Below, piece after piece: positions 17,733-27,536 of a stretch of 64,000 bases of DNA; positions within the stretch are counted from its first letter, which is position 1, and every line of letters starts with the position of its first letter. Below the pieces are notes generated by a model. That model did no database searches. It was not told the origin of the DNA and saw only the letters and a program-made list of their open reading frames with translations. Origin of the DNA: an uncultured Flavobacteriaceae bacterium (GTDB lineage Bacteria; Bacteroidota; Bacteroidia; Flavobacteriales; Flavobacteriaceae); assembly GCA_947494825.1 (NCBI GenBank), contig CANLWN010000003.1, positions 434,001-498,000 on the forward strand. Direction: 5' to 3'. The translations under genes were made by a program, and so were the position numbers.

Positions 17733-19390
17733 TGAAACGTTTTGCCCAACTGATCAAAATATTGGACAGCACCAATAAGACCAACACCAAGGTAGATGCT
17801 TTGTCCGCCTACTTCCAAGCTGCGGACGACCGGGATAAGGTGTGGACGATTGCCATACTTTCGCATAGGCGGCCGCCCCGGCCCGTCAACACCACCTTGC
17901 TGCGCAGCTGGGCGTCCGAACATGCCAATATTCCACTTTGGTTGTTTGAGGAAAGTTATCACATCGTAGGGGATCTGGCAGAGACCATTGCCCTGGTCCT
18001 TCCCTCCCCACGGTCCAGAACGGAAAAAACACTCACCCAGTTTCTGGAGGAAATGATCAGCCTCAAAACCAAACCGGAAGAAGAAAAAAGAAGCTACCTC
18101 ATTGAAAACTGGAAAGATCTGGACTACTATGAACGTTTTGTCTTTACCAAATTGATCACAGGTGGGTTCCGAATTGGGATTAGCCAAAAATTGATGACCC
18201 GAGCCCTGGCCAGGGCGACCCAAATGGACGAGGATGTGCTCGCCTATAAGCTCATGGGCAATTGGGATCCCGGCAGTATCTCCTTTACCGATCTGGTACT
18301 AAAGGAAAACGAAAGCGATTATCTTTCCAAGCCCTACCCATTTTACTTGGCCTATGCCATGGAAGGCAAGGCCGAAGATTTGGGCGATGTAACCCAATGG
18401 TCCGCCGAGCACAAATGGGACGGTATTCGGGCACAACTGATCCTAAGGAATAGCGAAATCTTCGTTTGGAGCAGGGGCGAGGAATTGGTGACCGATAAAT
18501 ATCCGGAGTTTCAGGAGTTTGTGGGCCGTATTCCGAACGGTACCGTTTTGGACGGGGAGATTCTTCCTTATCCTAATGGGGGCATTGGTTCCTTTAATGA
18601 ATTACAGACCCGAATTGGCCGAAAGACAATCTCCAAGGCCTTGCTGGCAAAAACGCCTGTAATCTTAAAAGTCTATGATCTGTTGGAATGGGAGGGGAAG
18701 GATATTAGGGGCAAAAGCTTTTTGGAAAGAAGAACGCTTTTGGAGACGCTTTGTAAAAACCTAACAGTGGAAAAGGACCCGTTACACCAACCCTTGACCC
18801 ACCTACAGCTTTCCCAAACCATGCGTTTCAACTCTTGGGAAGCTGTGGCCAGGGAACGTGAACAGGCACGAGAAGCTAAAAGCGAAGGCCTTATGCTAAA
18901 GCATTGGGATTCTCCCTATCGGGTAGGCCGCAAAAAAGGGGACTGGTGGAAATGGAAGGTAGATCCCCTTACCATCGATGCCGTGCTCACCTACGCCATG
19001 CGCGGCCATGGCAGGCGAAGCAATCTTTTCACGGACTACACCTTTGCCCTTTGGTCGGAAACCGAAACTGGGGAACGGGAATTGGTCACTTTTGCCAAAG
19101 CCTATTCCGGGCTTACGGATGCTGAATTTAGGCAGGTGGATGCCTGGATCAAAAAGAACACCCTGGAACGCTTTGGCCCCGTCCGTAGTGTGGTCCCCCA
19201 GCATGTATTTGAAATTGCCTTTGAAGGCATTGCGCTTTCCAAAAGGCACAAAAGCGGTGTTGCTACCCGTTTTCCACGGATCCTTAGATGGCGGCAGGAC
19301 AAGAAGATCGCGGATGCCAATTCTTTGGAGGATTTGAGGGCACTGATTCCGAGCGAAGAGAAGGAATTCGCCAACAACAAAAACCGATGA
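17732..19390 (+). CDS. ATP-dependent DNA ligase (ligase-associated repair operon)
   Basis: A 552-residue ligase joining DNA nicks via a lysine-AMP intermediate. The N-terminal DNA-binding domain (1-200) is followed by the adenylation domain with the nucleophilic lysine in HKWDGIR (K228) and the motifs LDGEILPY, EGLMLKHWDSPYRVGRKKGDWWKWK (motifs IV and V). The OB fold follows (about 415-530). It lies in the order exonuclease, ligase, helicase, PdeM. Its last codon region overlaps the GIY-YIG ATG by 4 bases; the C-terminal tail past LRALI may have been altered by that insertion. Confidence 0.95.
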   Translation: MKRFAQLIKILDSTNKTNTKVDALSAYFQAADDRDKVWTIAILSHRRPPRPVNTTLLRSWASEHANIPLWLFEESYHIVGDLAETIALVLPSPRSRTEKTLTQFLEEMISLKTKPEEEKRSYLIENWKDLDYYERFVFTKLITGGFRIGISQKLMTRALARATQMDEDVLAYKLMGNWDPGSISFTDLVLKENESDYLSKPYPFYLAYAMEGKAEDLGDVTQWSAEHKWDGIRAQLILRNSEIFVWSRGEELVTDKYPEFQEFVGRIPNGTVLDGEILPYPNGGIGSFNELQTRIGRKTISKALLAKTPVILKVYDLLEWEGKDIRGKSFLERRTLLETLCKNLTVEKDPLHQPLTHLQLSQTMRFNSWEAVAREREQAREAKSEGLMLKHWDSPYRVGRKKGDWWKWKVDPLTIDAVLTYAMRGHGRRSNLFTDYTFALWSETETGERELVTFAKAYSGLTDAEFRQVDAWIKKNTLERFGPVRSVVPQHVFEIAFEGIALSKRHKSGVATRFPRILRWRQDKKIADANSLEDLRALIPSEEKEFANNKNR

Positions 19391-19707
19391 AAAAAGGATA
19401 TACCTACATCATGACCAACAAAAATAAAACCGTATTGTATGTGGGTGCTACGAACGATATTCAAAAACGCATCAATGAACACAAAAACAAAATCCATAAA
19501 AATTCTTTTACCGCACGCTATAATTGTGATGTATTGGTCTATTTTGAAGAATACAATAGCGTAAAGGATGCATTTATTCGTGAGAAACAGCTAAAAGCGG
19601 GAAATAGAAAGAAAAAAGAAGACTTGATCAATTCCATGAATCCGGAATGGCAAGACCTATCAATCAATTGGATAGATAAAAATTTTAACCTAAGAAAAAT
19701 TCCCTAG
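19387..19707 (+). CDS. GIY-YIG nuclease family protein inside the repair operon
   Basis: A 106-residue URI-type GIY-YIG domain. The signature strands are GYTYIMTNKN (residues 4-13, matching G-I-Y) and LYVGATNDIQKRINEHK (Y-V-G, with the catalytic Arg in KR), ending with a C-terminal helix containing the metal-binding Glu of FIREKQLKAGN. Length and layout match small stand-alone bacterial GIY-YIG proteins. It starts at the ATG overlapping the ligase stop (ATGA) and ends before a hairpin-like sequence at 19731-19752. It is not a standard member of the ligase-associated operon. Confidence 0.88.
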   Translation: MKKGYTYIMTNKNKTVLYVGATNDIQKRINEHKNKIHKNSFTARYNCDVLVYFEEYNSVKDAFIREKQLKAGNRKKKEDLINSMNPEWQDLSINWIDKNFNLRKIP

Positions 19708-19730
19708 GAAGCCGAAAAGCATTATGGCAG

Positions 19731-19752
19731 TTTGCTTCGCTTCGCTCGCAAA
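19731..19752. repeat. Hairpin repeat at the right edge of the GIY-YIG gene
   Basis: TTTGC and GCAAA flank a core made of repeated CTTCG units, directly before the helicase ATG at 19755. The core GCTTCGCTTCGCTC (19734-19747) is close to the reverse complement of GAGCGAAGAGAAGG (19351-19364) in the ligase 3' end: 12 of 14 positions agree. This could be the remains of inverted repeats flanking the GIY-YIG insertion, as with the second GIY-YIG gene, or chance. Confidence 0.4.
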
Positions 19753-19754
19753 TT

Positions 19755-22220
19755 ATGAACAACGACCAACTATACCAATTGGCAAAAAACTGGTTTCATG
19801 CACAGGACTGGAAGCCCTTTGCTTTCCAAAAACAAAGCTGGAAGGCTTTTTTACAGGGCAAGAACGGCCTGCTGAATGCCCCAACGGGAAGCGGCAAGAC
19901 CTATGCACTCTGGTTTCCCATAATGTTGAACTATCTGAAACAAAACCCCAAGTACAAAACCACGCATAAAAAAGGGTTAAAGGCCGTTTGGATTACGCCC
20001 TTACGCGCACTTTCGCACGAAATAAAACAATCTGCCGAACGCGTGAACGAAGATTTGGGAACAGGATTGACGGTAGGCATCCGTAGCGGGGACACTTCCG
20101 CCAAAGAACGGGCCCAGCAGAAAAAAAACATGCCAGACCTGCTCATCACCACCCCGGAAAGCCTGCAACTGCTGCTCTCCTCAAAAGGGTACGACAAAAC
20201 CTTTAAAAACTGTTCGGCCATCGTCGTTGACGAGTGGCACGAACTTTTGGGTACCAAACGCGGCGTACAGATGGAGCTGGGCCTTTCACGCCTTAAAACC
20301 ATCGCAAAGGATTTAAGGATTTGGGGCATCTCCGCTACCATCGGTAATCTGGACCAAGCCAGGGAAGTGCTACTGGGCCCTACAAGCAAGGCACTTCAAA
20401 ATTCGGTGCTGATCAAGGCCAATCTCAACAAGAAGATCAAGGTAAAAAGTATCATTCCCAAGGAAATGGAAACCTTTCCTTGGCGAGGCCATCTCGGCAT
20501 CCGCCTATTGGAAGACGTTATTCCTATCATCAACAAAAGCAAGACCACCCTGCTGTTTACCAATACCCGGAGCCAATGTGAAATCTGGTTCCAGAAAATA
20601 CTGGAAAAACACCCCGAATACGCAGGGGAAATTGCCATGCACCATGGGAGCATCAACAAGGAAACCCGCATCTGGGTGGAACAGGCCATACGACGCGAAA
20701 ATCTTAAAGCGGTGGTCTGCACCTCTAGCTTGGATCTGGGGGTAGACTTTGCCCCTGTGGAGACCGTGGTGCAGATCGGGGGACCCAAAGGAGTGGCACG
20801 CTTTCTGCAAAGGGCGGGTCGCAGTGGACATCGTCCCGGAAAAGAAAGTGTCATTTATTTTTTGCCCACCCATGCCATAGAGTTGGTAGAGGCCTCTGCC
20901 CTGCAGCAGGCCGTGAAGCTCAAGGCCGTAGAGGACAGAATTCCCTACCTCAACAGTTTTGACGTCTTGATACAATATCTGGTTACGCTGGCCATCTCGG
21001 ACGGTTTCTATCCCGATCAAATCTTTAAGGAAGTAACAGATACCTTCTGTTTTCAGGCCCTTTCCAAGGCACAATGGACTTGGTTGTTAAACTTTATCGT
21101 ATTGGGCAGTCAGAGCCTCCAAAGTTATGATGAATACAAAAAGGTAGAGGTAGAGTCAGACGGCAGGTTTGTGGTGCACCACCGGGGCATCGCCATGCGC
21201 CACCGTTTCCAGATCGGCACTATCGTGGGCGATGCCAACCTGTCCGTAAGATATCAGCGTGGTGGTTATATCGGTACCATCGAAGAGTCCTTCATCTCCA
21301 AGTTGACCCCTGGGGACGTATTTACCTTTGCCGGCAGGAACCTGGAATTTATTAGAATCAGGGACATGCAGGTCCATGTTCGCAATTCCACAAAAAAGAC
21401 GCGGAAAGTGCCCAGCTGGATGGGCGGACGTTTGACCCTCTCGGCCCAGATGTCCCGCTTGTTGAGAAACGAGCTGTACTCGGTCTATAAGGACCCCGCC
21501 CAGCAGTCGTCAGAAATAAAGGCGCTACATCCCCTTTTTGAGCAGCAAGGCCTGGAAAGTGCAGTGCCCAAACCTGATGAATTTCTCATAGAGACCTTTA
21601 AGACCCGGGACGGATACCACCATATTTTTTATCCCTTTGAGGGCCGCTTTGTTCATGAGGCCATGGGCAGCCTACTTGCCTATAGAATTAGCTTGCTTTT
21701 GCCAGTGACCTTCTCCCTGGCCTTTAACGATTATGGTTTTGAACTACTGTCCGATCAGGAGGTAGATATGCAGCAGGTTTTGGACAATGATCTGTTCAGC
21801 ACCGCCTACCTTTTGGAAGACCTTCAAAAAAGCCTGAACTCCACGGAAATGGCCCGTAGGAAGTTTCGCGACATCGCCGTCATTAGCGGCCTGGTCTTTA
21901 CGGGCTATCCCGACAAAGGCATCAAAATGAAACACTTACAGAGCAGTTCGCAATTGCTCTTTGATGTCTTTCGGGAATACGAATCCGATAACCTCCTCTT
22001 TCAACAAGCATTTACAGAAACCTTTGAACATCAATTGGAGGAGGGACGTCTGCGGTTGGCCCTGGAGCGAATCGCGCGTCAGGAAATCCTTTGGAAGGCC
22101 TGTAATAATCCTACCCCCTTCTCCTTTCCCATCATTACTGACCGGCTACGCGAAAAACTCTCCAGCGAAAAACTGGCAGATCGCATAAAACGGATGTCGG
22201 CCAAATTGATGCGGAAATAA
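19755..22220 (+). CDS. Ligase-associated DEXH-box helicase (Lhr-like)
   Basis: An 821-residue superfamily 2 helicase with NTPase motif I APTGSGKT (42-49), motif II DEWH (159-162), SATIGN (motif III), a helicase C-terminal domain with TSSLDLGVDFAPV and motif VI QRAGRSGHRPG, then an Lhr-type C-terminal winged-helix region. It is the DEXH helicase of the ligase-associated DNA damage response set and is expected to unwind damaged DNA for the ligase and nucleases. The start is ATG 19755, 47 bases after the GIY-YIG stop. A small partial overlap in another frame is a shadow. Confidence 0.94.
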   Translation: MNNDQLYQLAKNWFHAQDWKPFAFQKQSWKAFLQGKNGLLNAPTGSGKTYALWFPIMLNYLKQNPKYKTTHKKGLKAVWITPLRALSHEIKQSAERVNEDLGTGLTVGIRSGDTSAKERAQQKKNMPDLLITTPESLQLLLSSKGYDKTFKNCSAIVVDEWHELLGTKRGVQMELGLSRLKTIAKDLRIWGISATIGNLDQAREVLLGPTSKALQNSVLIKANLNKKIKVKSIIPKEMETFPWRGHLGIRLLEDVIPIINKSKTTLLFTNTRSQCEIWFQKILEKHPEYAGEIAMHHGSINKETRIWVEQAIRRENLKAVVCTSSLDLGVDFAPVETVVQIGGPKGVARFLQRAGRSGHRPGKESVIYFLPTHAIELVEASALQQAVKLKAVEDRIPYLNSFDVLIQYLVTLAISDGFYPDQIFKEVTDTFCFQALSKAQWTWLLNFIVLGSQSLQSYDEYKKVEVESDGRFVVHHRGIAMRHRFQIGTIVGDANLSVRYQRGGYIGTIEESFISKLTPGDVFTFAGRNLEFIRIRDMQVHVRNSTKKTRKVPSWMGGRLTLSAQMSRLLRNELYSVYKDPAQQSSEIKALHPLFEQQGLESAVPKPDEFLIETFKTRDGYHHIFYPFEGRFVHEAMGSLLAYRISLLLPVTFSLAFNDYGFELLSDQEVDMQQVLDNDLFSTAYLLEDLQKSLNSTEMARRKFRDIAVISGLVFTGYPDKGIKMKHLQSSSQLLFDVFREYESDNLLFQQAFTETFEHQLEEGRLRLALERIARQEILWKACNNPTPFSFPIITDRLREKLSSEKLADRIKRMSAKLMRK

Positions 22221-22252
22221 ATTTTACTGCTTGCAATGCGGCTTCCTTCCCT

Positions 22253-22283
22253 CTTGTTTAGGGAACAACTTTTAGTACTTTTG
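22253..22283 (+). promoter_or_regulatory. Promoter within the repair operon, before pdeM
   Basis: A -33-like CTTG (22253-22256) and a perfect -7 TACTTTTG (22276-22283) are separated by 19 bases, the Bacteroidota spacing. The predicted start of transcription nearly coincides with the pdeM ATG at 22289, so pdeM could also be made from a leaderless message apart from the operon. Confidence 0.55.
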
Positions 22284-22288
22284 AGGGT

Positions 22289-22930
22289 ATGTGTACCCAA
22301 AACATTCAAATACAGGATCAATCTTTTGTCCTGCACCCTATGGGTGTCTTGTTCTGGGAGCAACAATCCTTGTTGCTCATCAGTGATGTGCATCTGGGTA
22401 AAATTTCCCATTTTCGAAAGTATGGGGCAGCCGTACCCCAAGTGGCATTGCTTAAAAACTATACGGCCCTGGATGCTGCGGTCGCTTTTTTTAACCCCAA
22501 GACTATTTGTTTTATGGGCGACCTGTTCCATTCTGCCATGAACAGTGAATGGAAATTGTTCCAGGAGTGGACGGCCCAGGTACGGGGGAAGATTATCCTG
22601 GTAAGCGGTAACCACGATATCATTTCCCCATTGAAATATGAGGAAATGGGCATTGAAGTAGTGGACCAACTGATATTGAACGGGTTTCTGTTGACACATC
22701 ATCCCCAGGACGGAGGGGATCTTTTCAACATTTCGGGCCATATCCATCCTGCGGTGCGCCTTCGGGGAAGCGGTCGACAATCCGTAAAACTTCCATGCTT
22801 TTTTCGAAGTCCGCAACAGCTTATTCTTCCCGCCTTTGGCGAATTCACCGGAAATCACGTGCTAAAACCCAATAAAAGGGATACCGTGTACGCCATTACG
22901 GAAAATGAGGTTATTTTAGTGGCCAATTAA
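22289..22930 (+). CDS. pdeM: Ligase-associated DNA damage response endonuclease PdeM
   Basis: A 213-residue calcineurin-like phosphoesterase. The metal-binding blocks are SDVHLGK (D33, H35), MGDLFH (near 76-81), SGNHD (106-110) and GHIHP (150-154). It is the usual fourth member of the operon with exonuclease, ligase and helicase. It starts 68 bases after the helicase stop, and a promoter sits in that gap. Substrate specificity of the endonuclease is inferred from the family. Confidence 0.92.
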   Translation: MCTQNIQIQDQSFVLHPMGVLFWEQQSLLLISDVHLGKISHFRKYGAAVPQVALLKNYTALDAAVAFFNPKTICFMGDLFHSAMNSEWKLFQEWTAQVRGKIILVSGNHDIISPLKYEEMGIEVVDQLILNGFLLTHHPQDGGDLFNISGHIHPAVRLRGSGRQSVKLPCFFRSPQQLILPAFGEFTGNHVLKPNKRDTVYAITENEVILVAN

Positions 22931-22940
22931 TGCCAAAAAC

Positions 22941-24083
22941 ATGCTCACCGATCAAAAACAACTGTTCTCCCTGCCAGAGGAAATCACCTATTTAAATGGA
23001 GCGTACATGGCGCCCCAACTCAAAGCCTCCGAGGCCATCGGAATTGAAAACCTAAGGCGGAAAAATCATCCCTACGCCATCACGTCCGAGGATTTCTTTT
23101 CGGAGCAAACAGTGCTTAAAAAACGTTTTGCCGAACTCGTCCAAATATCGGACTACCGCAATGTGGCCCTTATCCCGTCGGTTTCCTATGGCATCGCCAA
23201 TGTAGCCAACAATGTGACCCTTGCCCAGGGCGAGGAAATCGTATTGGTGGATGAGCAGTTTCCCAGCAATGTGTACGTCTGGAAACAACTCGCCAAGAAA
23301 AAGGGCGCTTCCCTGAAGATTGTGGCTCCCCCCCAGGATTTTACGGCTAGGGGCGAACAATGGAACAAAAATATCTTAAAAGCCATAACCAGTAAAACGG
23401 CGGTGGTGGCCATGCCCCATGTGCACTGGGCAGACGGTACACTTTTTAATTTGAAAGCGGTACGGGAGAAAACCAGGGAGGTAGGTTCCCTATTGATCAT
23501 AGATGGTACCCAAAGTGTGGGCGCCCTGCCTTTTTCCGTTGCCGAACTGCAGCCCGATGCCCTGATCTGTGCAGGATACAAGTGGTTGTTGGGCGGATAC
23601 TCCCTGGGGGTCGCTTACTACGGTGATGTCTTTAACCATGGCGACCCTATTGAACACAGTTGGATGAACCGCTTGCACAGTGAAAATTTCTCGGCCCTTA
23701 CCCAATACGAGGATGAATTTTTACCAAAAGCGGGCAGATATTCCATGGGAGAGGCCAGCAGTTTCATTTTGGTGCCCATGCTTATCAAGGCGTTGGAACA
23801 ATTGTTGGAATGGCAACCCAAAAACATCCAGAACTACTGCGGGACCATCTCCATGGACACCGTGGAAGCCCTACGCAGCAAGGACTGTTTCGTGGAGAAT
23901 GATGCCTTTAGGGCCAAACATCTGTTCGGAATTTATCTCCCCAAAGCCATGTCCCTGGAAACGATAAAGCAAGGCTTAGTGGATCAAAAAATCTATGTCT
24001 CCTACCGGGGGAACGCTATTCGGGTGTCCTGTAATGTCTATAATACCGAAGCGGATCTTAAGAAACTGTTATCCTGTTTTTAA
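22941..24083 (+). CDS. Class V-fold PLP-dependent aminotransferase/desulfurase-like
   Basis: A 380-residue pyridoxal-phosphate enzyme of the aminotransferase class V fold: MAPQLKASEAIGIENLRRK N-terminally, GTQSVGALPFSV (Asp/His-pocket region with the preceding DGTQS), and the PLP-lysine motif ICAGYKWLLGGYSLG (Lys near 214). It resembles kynureninase/isopenicillin-N-epimerase or cysteine desulfurase-like enzymes; the reaction cannot be fixed. It is 10 bases after pdeM, so may be read with that gene, but functional linkage is not implied. Confidence 0.85.
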   Translation: MLTDQKQLFSLPEEITYLNGAYMAPQLKASEAIGIENLRRKNHPYAITSEDFFSEQTVLKKRFAELVQISDYRNVALIPSVSYGIANVANNVTLAQGEEIVLVDEQFPSNVYVWKQLAKKKGASLKIVAPPQDFTARGEQWNKNILKAITSKTAVVAMPHVHWADGTLFNLKAVREKTREVGSLLIIDGTQSVGALPFSVAELQPDALICAGYKWLLGGYSLGVAYYGDVFNHGDPIEHSWMNRLHSENFSALTQYEDEFLPKAGRYSMGEASSFILVPMLIKALEQLLEWQPKNIQNYCGTISMDTVEALRSKDCFVENDAFRAKHLFGIYLPKAMSLETIKQGLVDQKIYVSYRGNAIRVSCNVYNTEADLKKLLSCF

Positions 24084-24131
24084 ACTTAGGCTACGTGGCC
24101 GTTTTGCTTTTCATAAGAAGGATAGAGTGCC

Positions 24132-24139
24132 TATATTTG
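24132..24139 (+). promoter_or_regulatory. -7 promoter box for mfd
   Basis: TATATTTG is an exact TAnnTTTG, 15 bases before the TTG codon proposed as the mfd start. The short predicted leader supports that unusual start over a more distal one. Confidence 0.5.
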
Positions 24140-24154
24140 CACAAATTTTAACGG

Positions 24155-27100
24155 TTGACGCATTCTCAGATCCCACAACTGTTCTCACGGTCTCTGCCAG
24201 TGCAGAAACTGCGGAATGCTATTGCCGAGTCGCAAGATAACATCGAAATAAATGGCCTTACGGGCTCCGCACTTTCCTTTGTCCTAGCAGAGATGTTTAA
24301 AAGTGGTGAACGGCCGTTCCTGTTAATCTTGAACGACAAGGAAGAAGCGGCTTACCACCTTAATGACCTGGAGCAGCTTGTCGAGGAAAAACAGGTCCTT
24401 TTCTACCCCGGAAGTTACCGTAGGCCCTATCAGATAGAGGAAACGGACAATGCCAATGTGCTACTGCGGGCCGAAGTGCTGAACCGGATCAATTCCAAGA
24501 AAAAACCAGCGCTTATCGTCACCTATCCCGACGCCCTTTTCGAAAAAGTGGTCACCAGAAAGGAACTTAACAAGAATACCCTAAAGATAAAGTTGGGCGA
24601 TAGCCTAAGTCTCGATTTTTTGAACGAGGTCTTGTTCGAATATCAATTTAAGCGCGTGGATTTTGTTACCGAACCCGGGGAATTTTCTGTACGGGGAGGT
24701 ATCGTGGATGTCTTCTCCTTCTCCCATGATGAACCGTACAGGATAGAATTTTTCGGGGACGAGGTAGATAGCATACGTACCTTTGATGTAGAGACGCAAC
24801 TATCTACGGAAACGGTCAAGAAAATTACCATTATTCCAAACGTAGAAAACAAATTTTTGAACGAGAACCGGGAGAGTTTTCTGCGATACATTTCGCCCAA
24901 GACCGTGGTATTTATCAAAAACAGGGACATGCTCTTTGGAAGAATCGATGCTTTTTTCGAGAAGGCCAAGAATACCTTTGCCCAACTCTCACCAGACATA
25001 AAACACGCCGCGCCGGAAGAGCTGTTTACGAGTTCTGGCCTGCTTAAAAAGCAGCTGCCCGATTTTATGCAGGTAACCCAGGGCCAACGCGGTACCGACA
25101 TCAGCTTTAGTACCCGCCCCCAGCCCTCCTTTAACAAGAAATTTGACCTCCTGATCCAAGACCTGGATCAGAACCATAAGCGCGGGTATACCAATTACCT
25201 CTTTTGTGCCTCCGAACAACAGGCCAAACGGTTCCACGATATTTTCGACGAGGTAGAAGCGGAGGTGCATTACCAAACCGTAGTTTTTCCACTCTACCAA
25301 GGGTTTATTGCCGATGACCTACAAATAGTTTGTTATACGGACCACCAGATTTTTGAGCGCTACCACAAGTTTCATCTCAAGAACGGCTATGCTAAAAAAC
25401 AGGCCATTACCCTTAAGGAACTCAACAAGTTGGAAATTGGGGATTACGTTACCCATATCGATCACGGTATCGGCAAGTTTGGTGGCCTTCAAAAAATAGA
25501 TGTGGAGGGCAAACAGCAAGAGGCGATCAAGCTCATGTACGGGGAACGCGATATTCTTTACGTGAGCATCCATTCCCTACATAAGATTTCCAAGTTTAAC
25601 GGCAAGGATGGGGCGGTACCCAAAATCTATAAGCTAGGGTCCGGTGCTTGGAAAAAATTAAAGCAAAAGACCAAGGCAAGGGTCAAAAAAATAGCCTTCG
25701 ACCTCATCAAGGTCTACGCCAAGCGCAGAATGGAACAAGGCTTCGCCTACGATCCCGACAGCTACCTGCAACACGAATTGGAAGCCTCCTTCATCTATGA
25801 GGATACCCCCGATCAGACCAAAGCCACGGAAGACATCAAGAAGGATATGGAGAGCAAACGACCCATGGATCGGCTAATCTGCGGGGATGTGGGCTTTGGA
25901 AAGACAGAAGTGGCCATCCGGGCGGCCTTCAAGGCCGTGGACAATGGCAAACAGGTGGCCATTCTGGTACCTACCACCATCCTGGCCTTTCAGCACCAAA
26001 GGACCTTTTCGGAGCGCTTACGGGAAATGCCGGTGACCGTGGATTATATCAATCGGTTCAGAACGGCCAAGGAAAAAAGGGAGACCCTGGAAAGACTGGC
26101 AGCCGGAAAGGTAGATATCATTATTGGCACCCATCAGTTGGTGAACAAAAATGTAAAGTTCAAGGACCTGGGCCTATTAATTGTGGATGAGGAGCAAAAG
26201 TTTGGGGTTTCGGTCAAGGACAAGCTTAAAGCGATCAAAGAGAATGTGGATGTGCTTACCCTCACGGCCACTCCTATACCCCGTACCTTACAGTTTAGTC
26301 TTATGGCTGCGCGAGACCTATCCGTGATCAACACCCCGCCGCCCAATAGGTATCCTATAGAAAGTCAGGTTACCCGTTTTAACGAGGAAACCATAAGGGA
26401 TGCCATTACTTACGAAATTCAACGGGGCGGACAAGTGTTCTTTATCCACAACCGGATAGAAAACATAAAGGAGGTAGCCGGAATGATACAGCGCTTGGTC
26501 CCAGACGCAAAATTAGGCATCGGCCACGGACAGATGGAAGGCAAAAAACTGGAACATTTAATGCTTGCCTTTATGAACGGGGAATTTGATGTACTGGTAT
26601 CCACTACCATCGTGGAAAGTGGACTGGACGTTACCAACGCCAATACCATTTTTATCAACAATGCCCACAATTTTGGTCTTAGCGACCTGCATCAAATGCG
26701 CGGACGCGTGGGCCGGAGCAATAAAAAGGCCTTCTGTTATTTCATTACCCCCCCTTACGACATGATGACTACGGACGCCAGAAAAAGAATACAGGCCTTG
26801 GAGCAGTTCACTGAATTGGGAAGCGGTTTTAATATTGCGATGAAGGACTTGGAAATCCGTGGCGCCGGTGACCTGCTGGGCGGCGAACAAAGTGGATTTA
26901 TCAATGAAATTGGCTTTGATGCCTATCAAAAAATTCTATCCGAAGCCATAGAGGAGCTCAAAGAAGATGAATTCAAGGAATTGTACGACACCATAGAGGG
27001 TACGGATAGGACGTTTGTGAAGGACACACAGATCGATTCCGATTTTGAATTGCTTTTCCCGGATGACTACATCAACAATATCACGGAGCGTCTCAATTTG

Positions 27101-27499
27101 TATACCCAACTGAACGGGGTAAAGGACGAGGAAGGGTTGCAAAAATTCGAAACCCAATTGGTAGATCGCTTTGGCGAGTTGCCAGAGCCGGCCATTGATC
27201 TTTTGAATTCGGTTCGCATCAAATGGATCGCCAATGGCATCGGTTTGGAAAAAATCGTGATGAAAAAAGGAAAGCTTATCGGATATTTTATCTCGGACCA
27301 GCAGTCGGATTTTTATCAAAGTGATACCTTTACCAAGGTATTGCACTTTGTTCAGGCCCATACGGACCGTTGTAAGATAAAGGAAAAACAGACGCGGAAC
27401 GGACTGCGATTATTGCTTGTTTTTGAACAGGTACGGTCGGTTACCAAAGCTTTGGAGGTACTGGCACCCCTTGCCCATAAAAGGGAAGCCGTTCTTTAG
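24155..27499 (+). CDS. mfd: Transcription-repair coupling factor Mfd
   Basis: The 1114-residue Mfd recognises RNA polymerase stalled at lesions, removes it by DNA translocation and recruits UvrA. Domain order is complete: UvrB-homology region (about 1-330), RNA-polymerase-interacting domain (about 420-500, with EIGDYVTHIDHGIGKFGGL), helicase core with GDVGFGKT (577-584) and DEEQKFG (678-684), TRG motif region RVGRSNKKAFCYF, then the C-terminal D7 TRCF domain from about 960. The start codon is TTG at 24155; no ATG precedes the conserved N terminus in frame. Confidence 0.97.
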   Translation: MTHSQIPQLFSRSLPVQKLRNAIAESQDNIEINGLTGSALSFVLAEMFKSGERPFLLILNDKEEAAYHLNDLEQLVEEKQVLFYPGSYRRPYQIEETDNANVLLRAEVLNRINSKKKPALIVTYPDALFEKVVTRKELNKNTLKIKLGDSLSLDFLNEVLFEYQFKRVDFVTEPGEFSVRGGIVDVFSFSHDEPYRIEFFGDEVDSIRTFDVETQLSTETVKKITIIPNVENKFLNENRESFLRYISPKTVVFIKNRDMLFGRIDAFFEKAKNTFAQLSPDIKHAAPEELFTSSGLLKKQLPDFMQVTQGQRGTDISFSTRPQPSFNKKFDLLIQDLDQNHKRGYTNYLFCASEQQAKRFHDIFDEVEAEVHYQTVVFPLYQGFIADDLQIVCYTDHQIFERYHKFHLKNGYAKKQAITLKELNKLEIGDYVTHIDHGIGKFGGLQKIDVEGKQQEAIKLMYGERDILYVSIHSLHKISKFNGKDGAVPKIYKLGSGAWKKLKQKTKARVKKIAFDLIKVYAKRRMEQGFAYDPDSYLQHELEASFIYEDTPDQTKATEDIKKDMESKRPMDRLICGDVGFGKTEVAIRAAFKAVDNGKQVAILVPTTILAFQHQRTFSERLREMPVTVDYINRFRTAKEKRETLERLAAGKVDIIIGTHQLVNKNVKFKDLGLLIVDEEQKFGVSVKDKLKAIKENVDVLTLTATPIPRTLQFSLMAARDLSVINTPPPNRYPIESQVTRFNEETIRDAITYEIQRGGQVFFIHNRIENIKEVAGMIQRLVPDAKLGIGHGQMEGKKLEHLMLAFMNGEFDVLVSTTIVESGLDVTNANTIFINNAHNFGLSDLHQMRGRVGRSNKKAFCYFITPPYDMMTTDARKRIQALEQFTELGSGFNIAMKDLEIRGAGDLLGGEQSGFINEIGFDAYQKILSEAIEELKEDEFKELYDTIEGTDRTFVKDTQIDSDFELLFPDDYINNITERLNLYTQLNGVKDEEGLQKFETQLVDRFGELPEPAIDLLNSVRIKWIANGIGLEKIVMKKGKLIGYFISDQQSDFYQSDTFTKVLHFVQAHTDRCKIKEKQTRNGLRLLLVFEQVRSVTKALEVLAPLAHKREAVL

Positions 27500-27536
27500 G
27501 CCCGTTTGGAGTAGTTTTTGAGTTAGTAAATAGTGT

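Noticed and set aside
22079-22858. A 259-residue minus-strand frame opposite the helicase and pdeM
   Set aside because: Antisense shadow of two well-supported genes.
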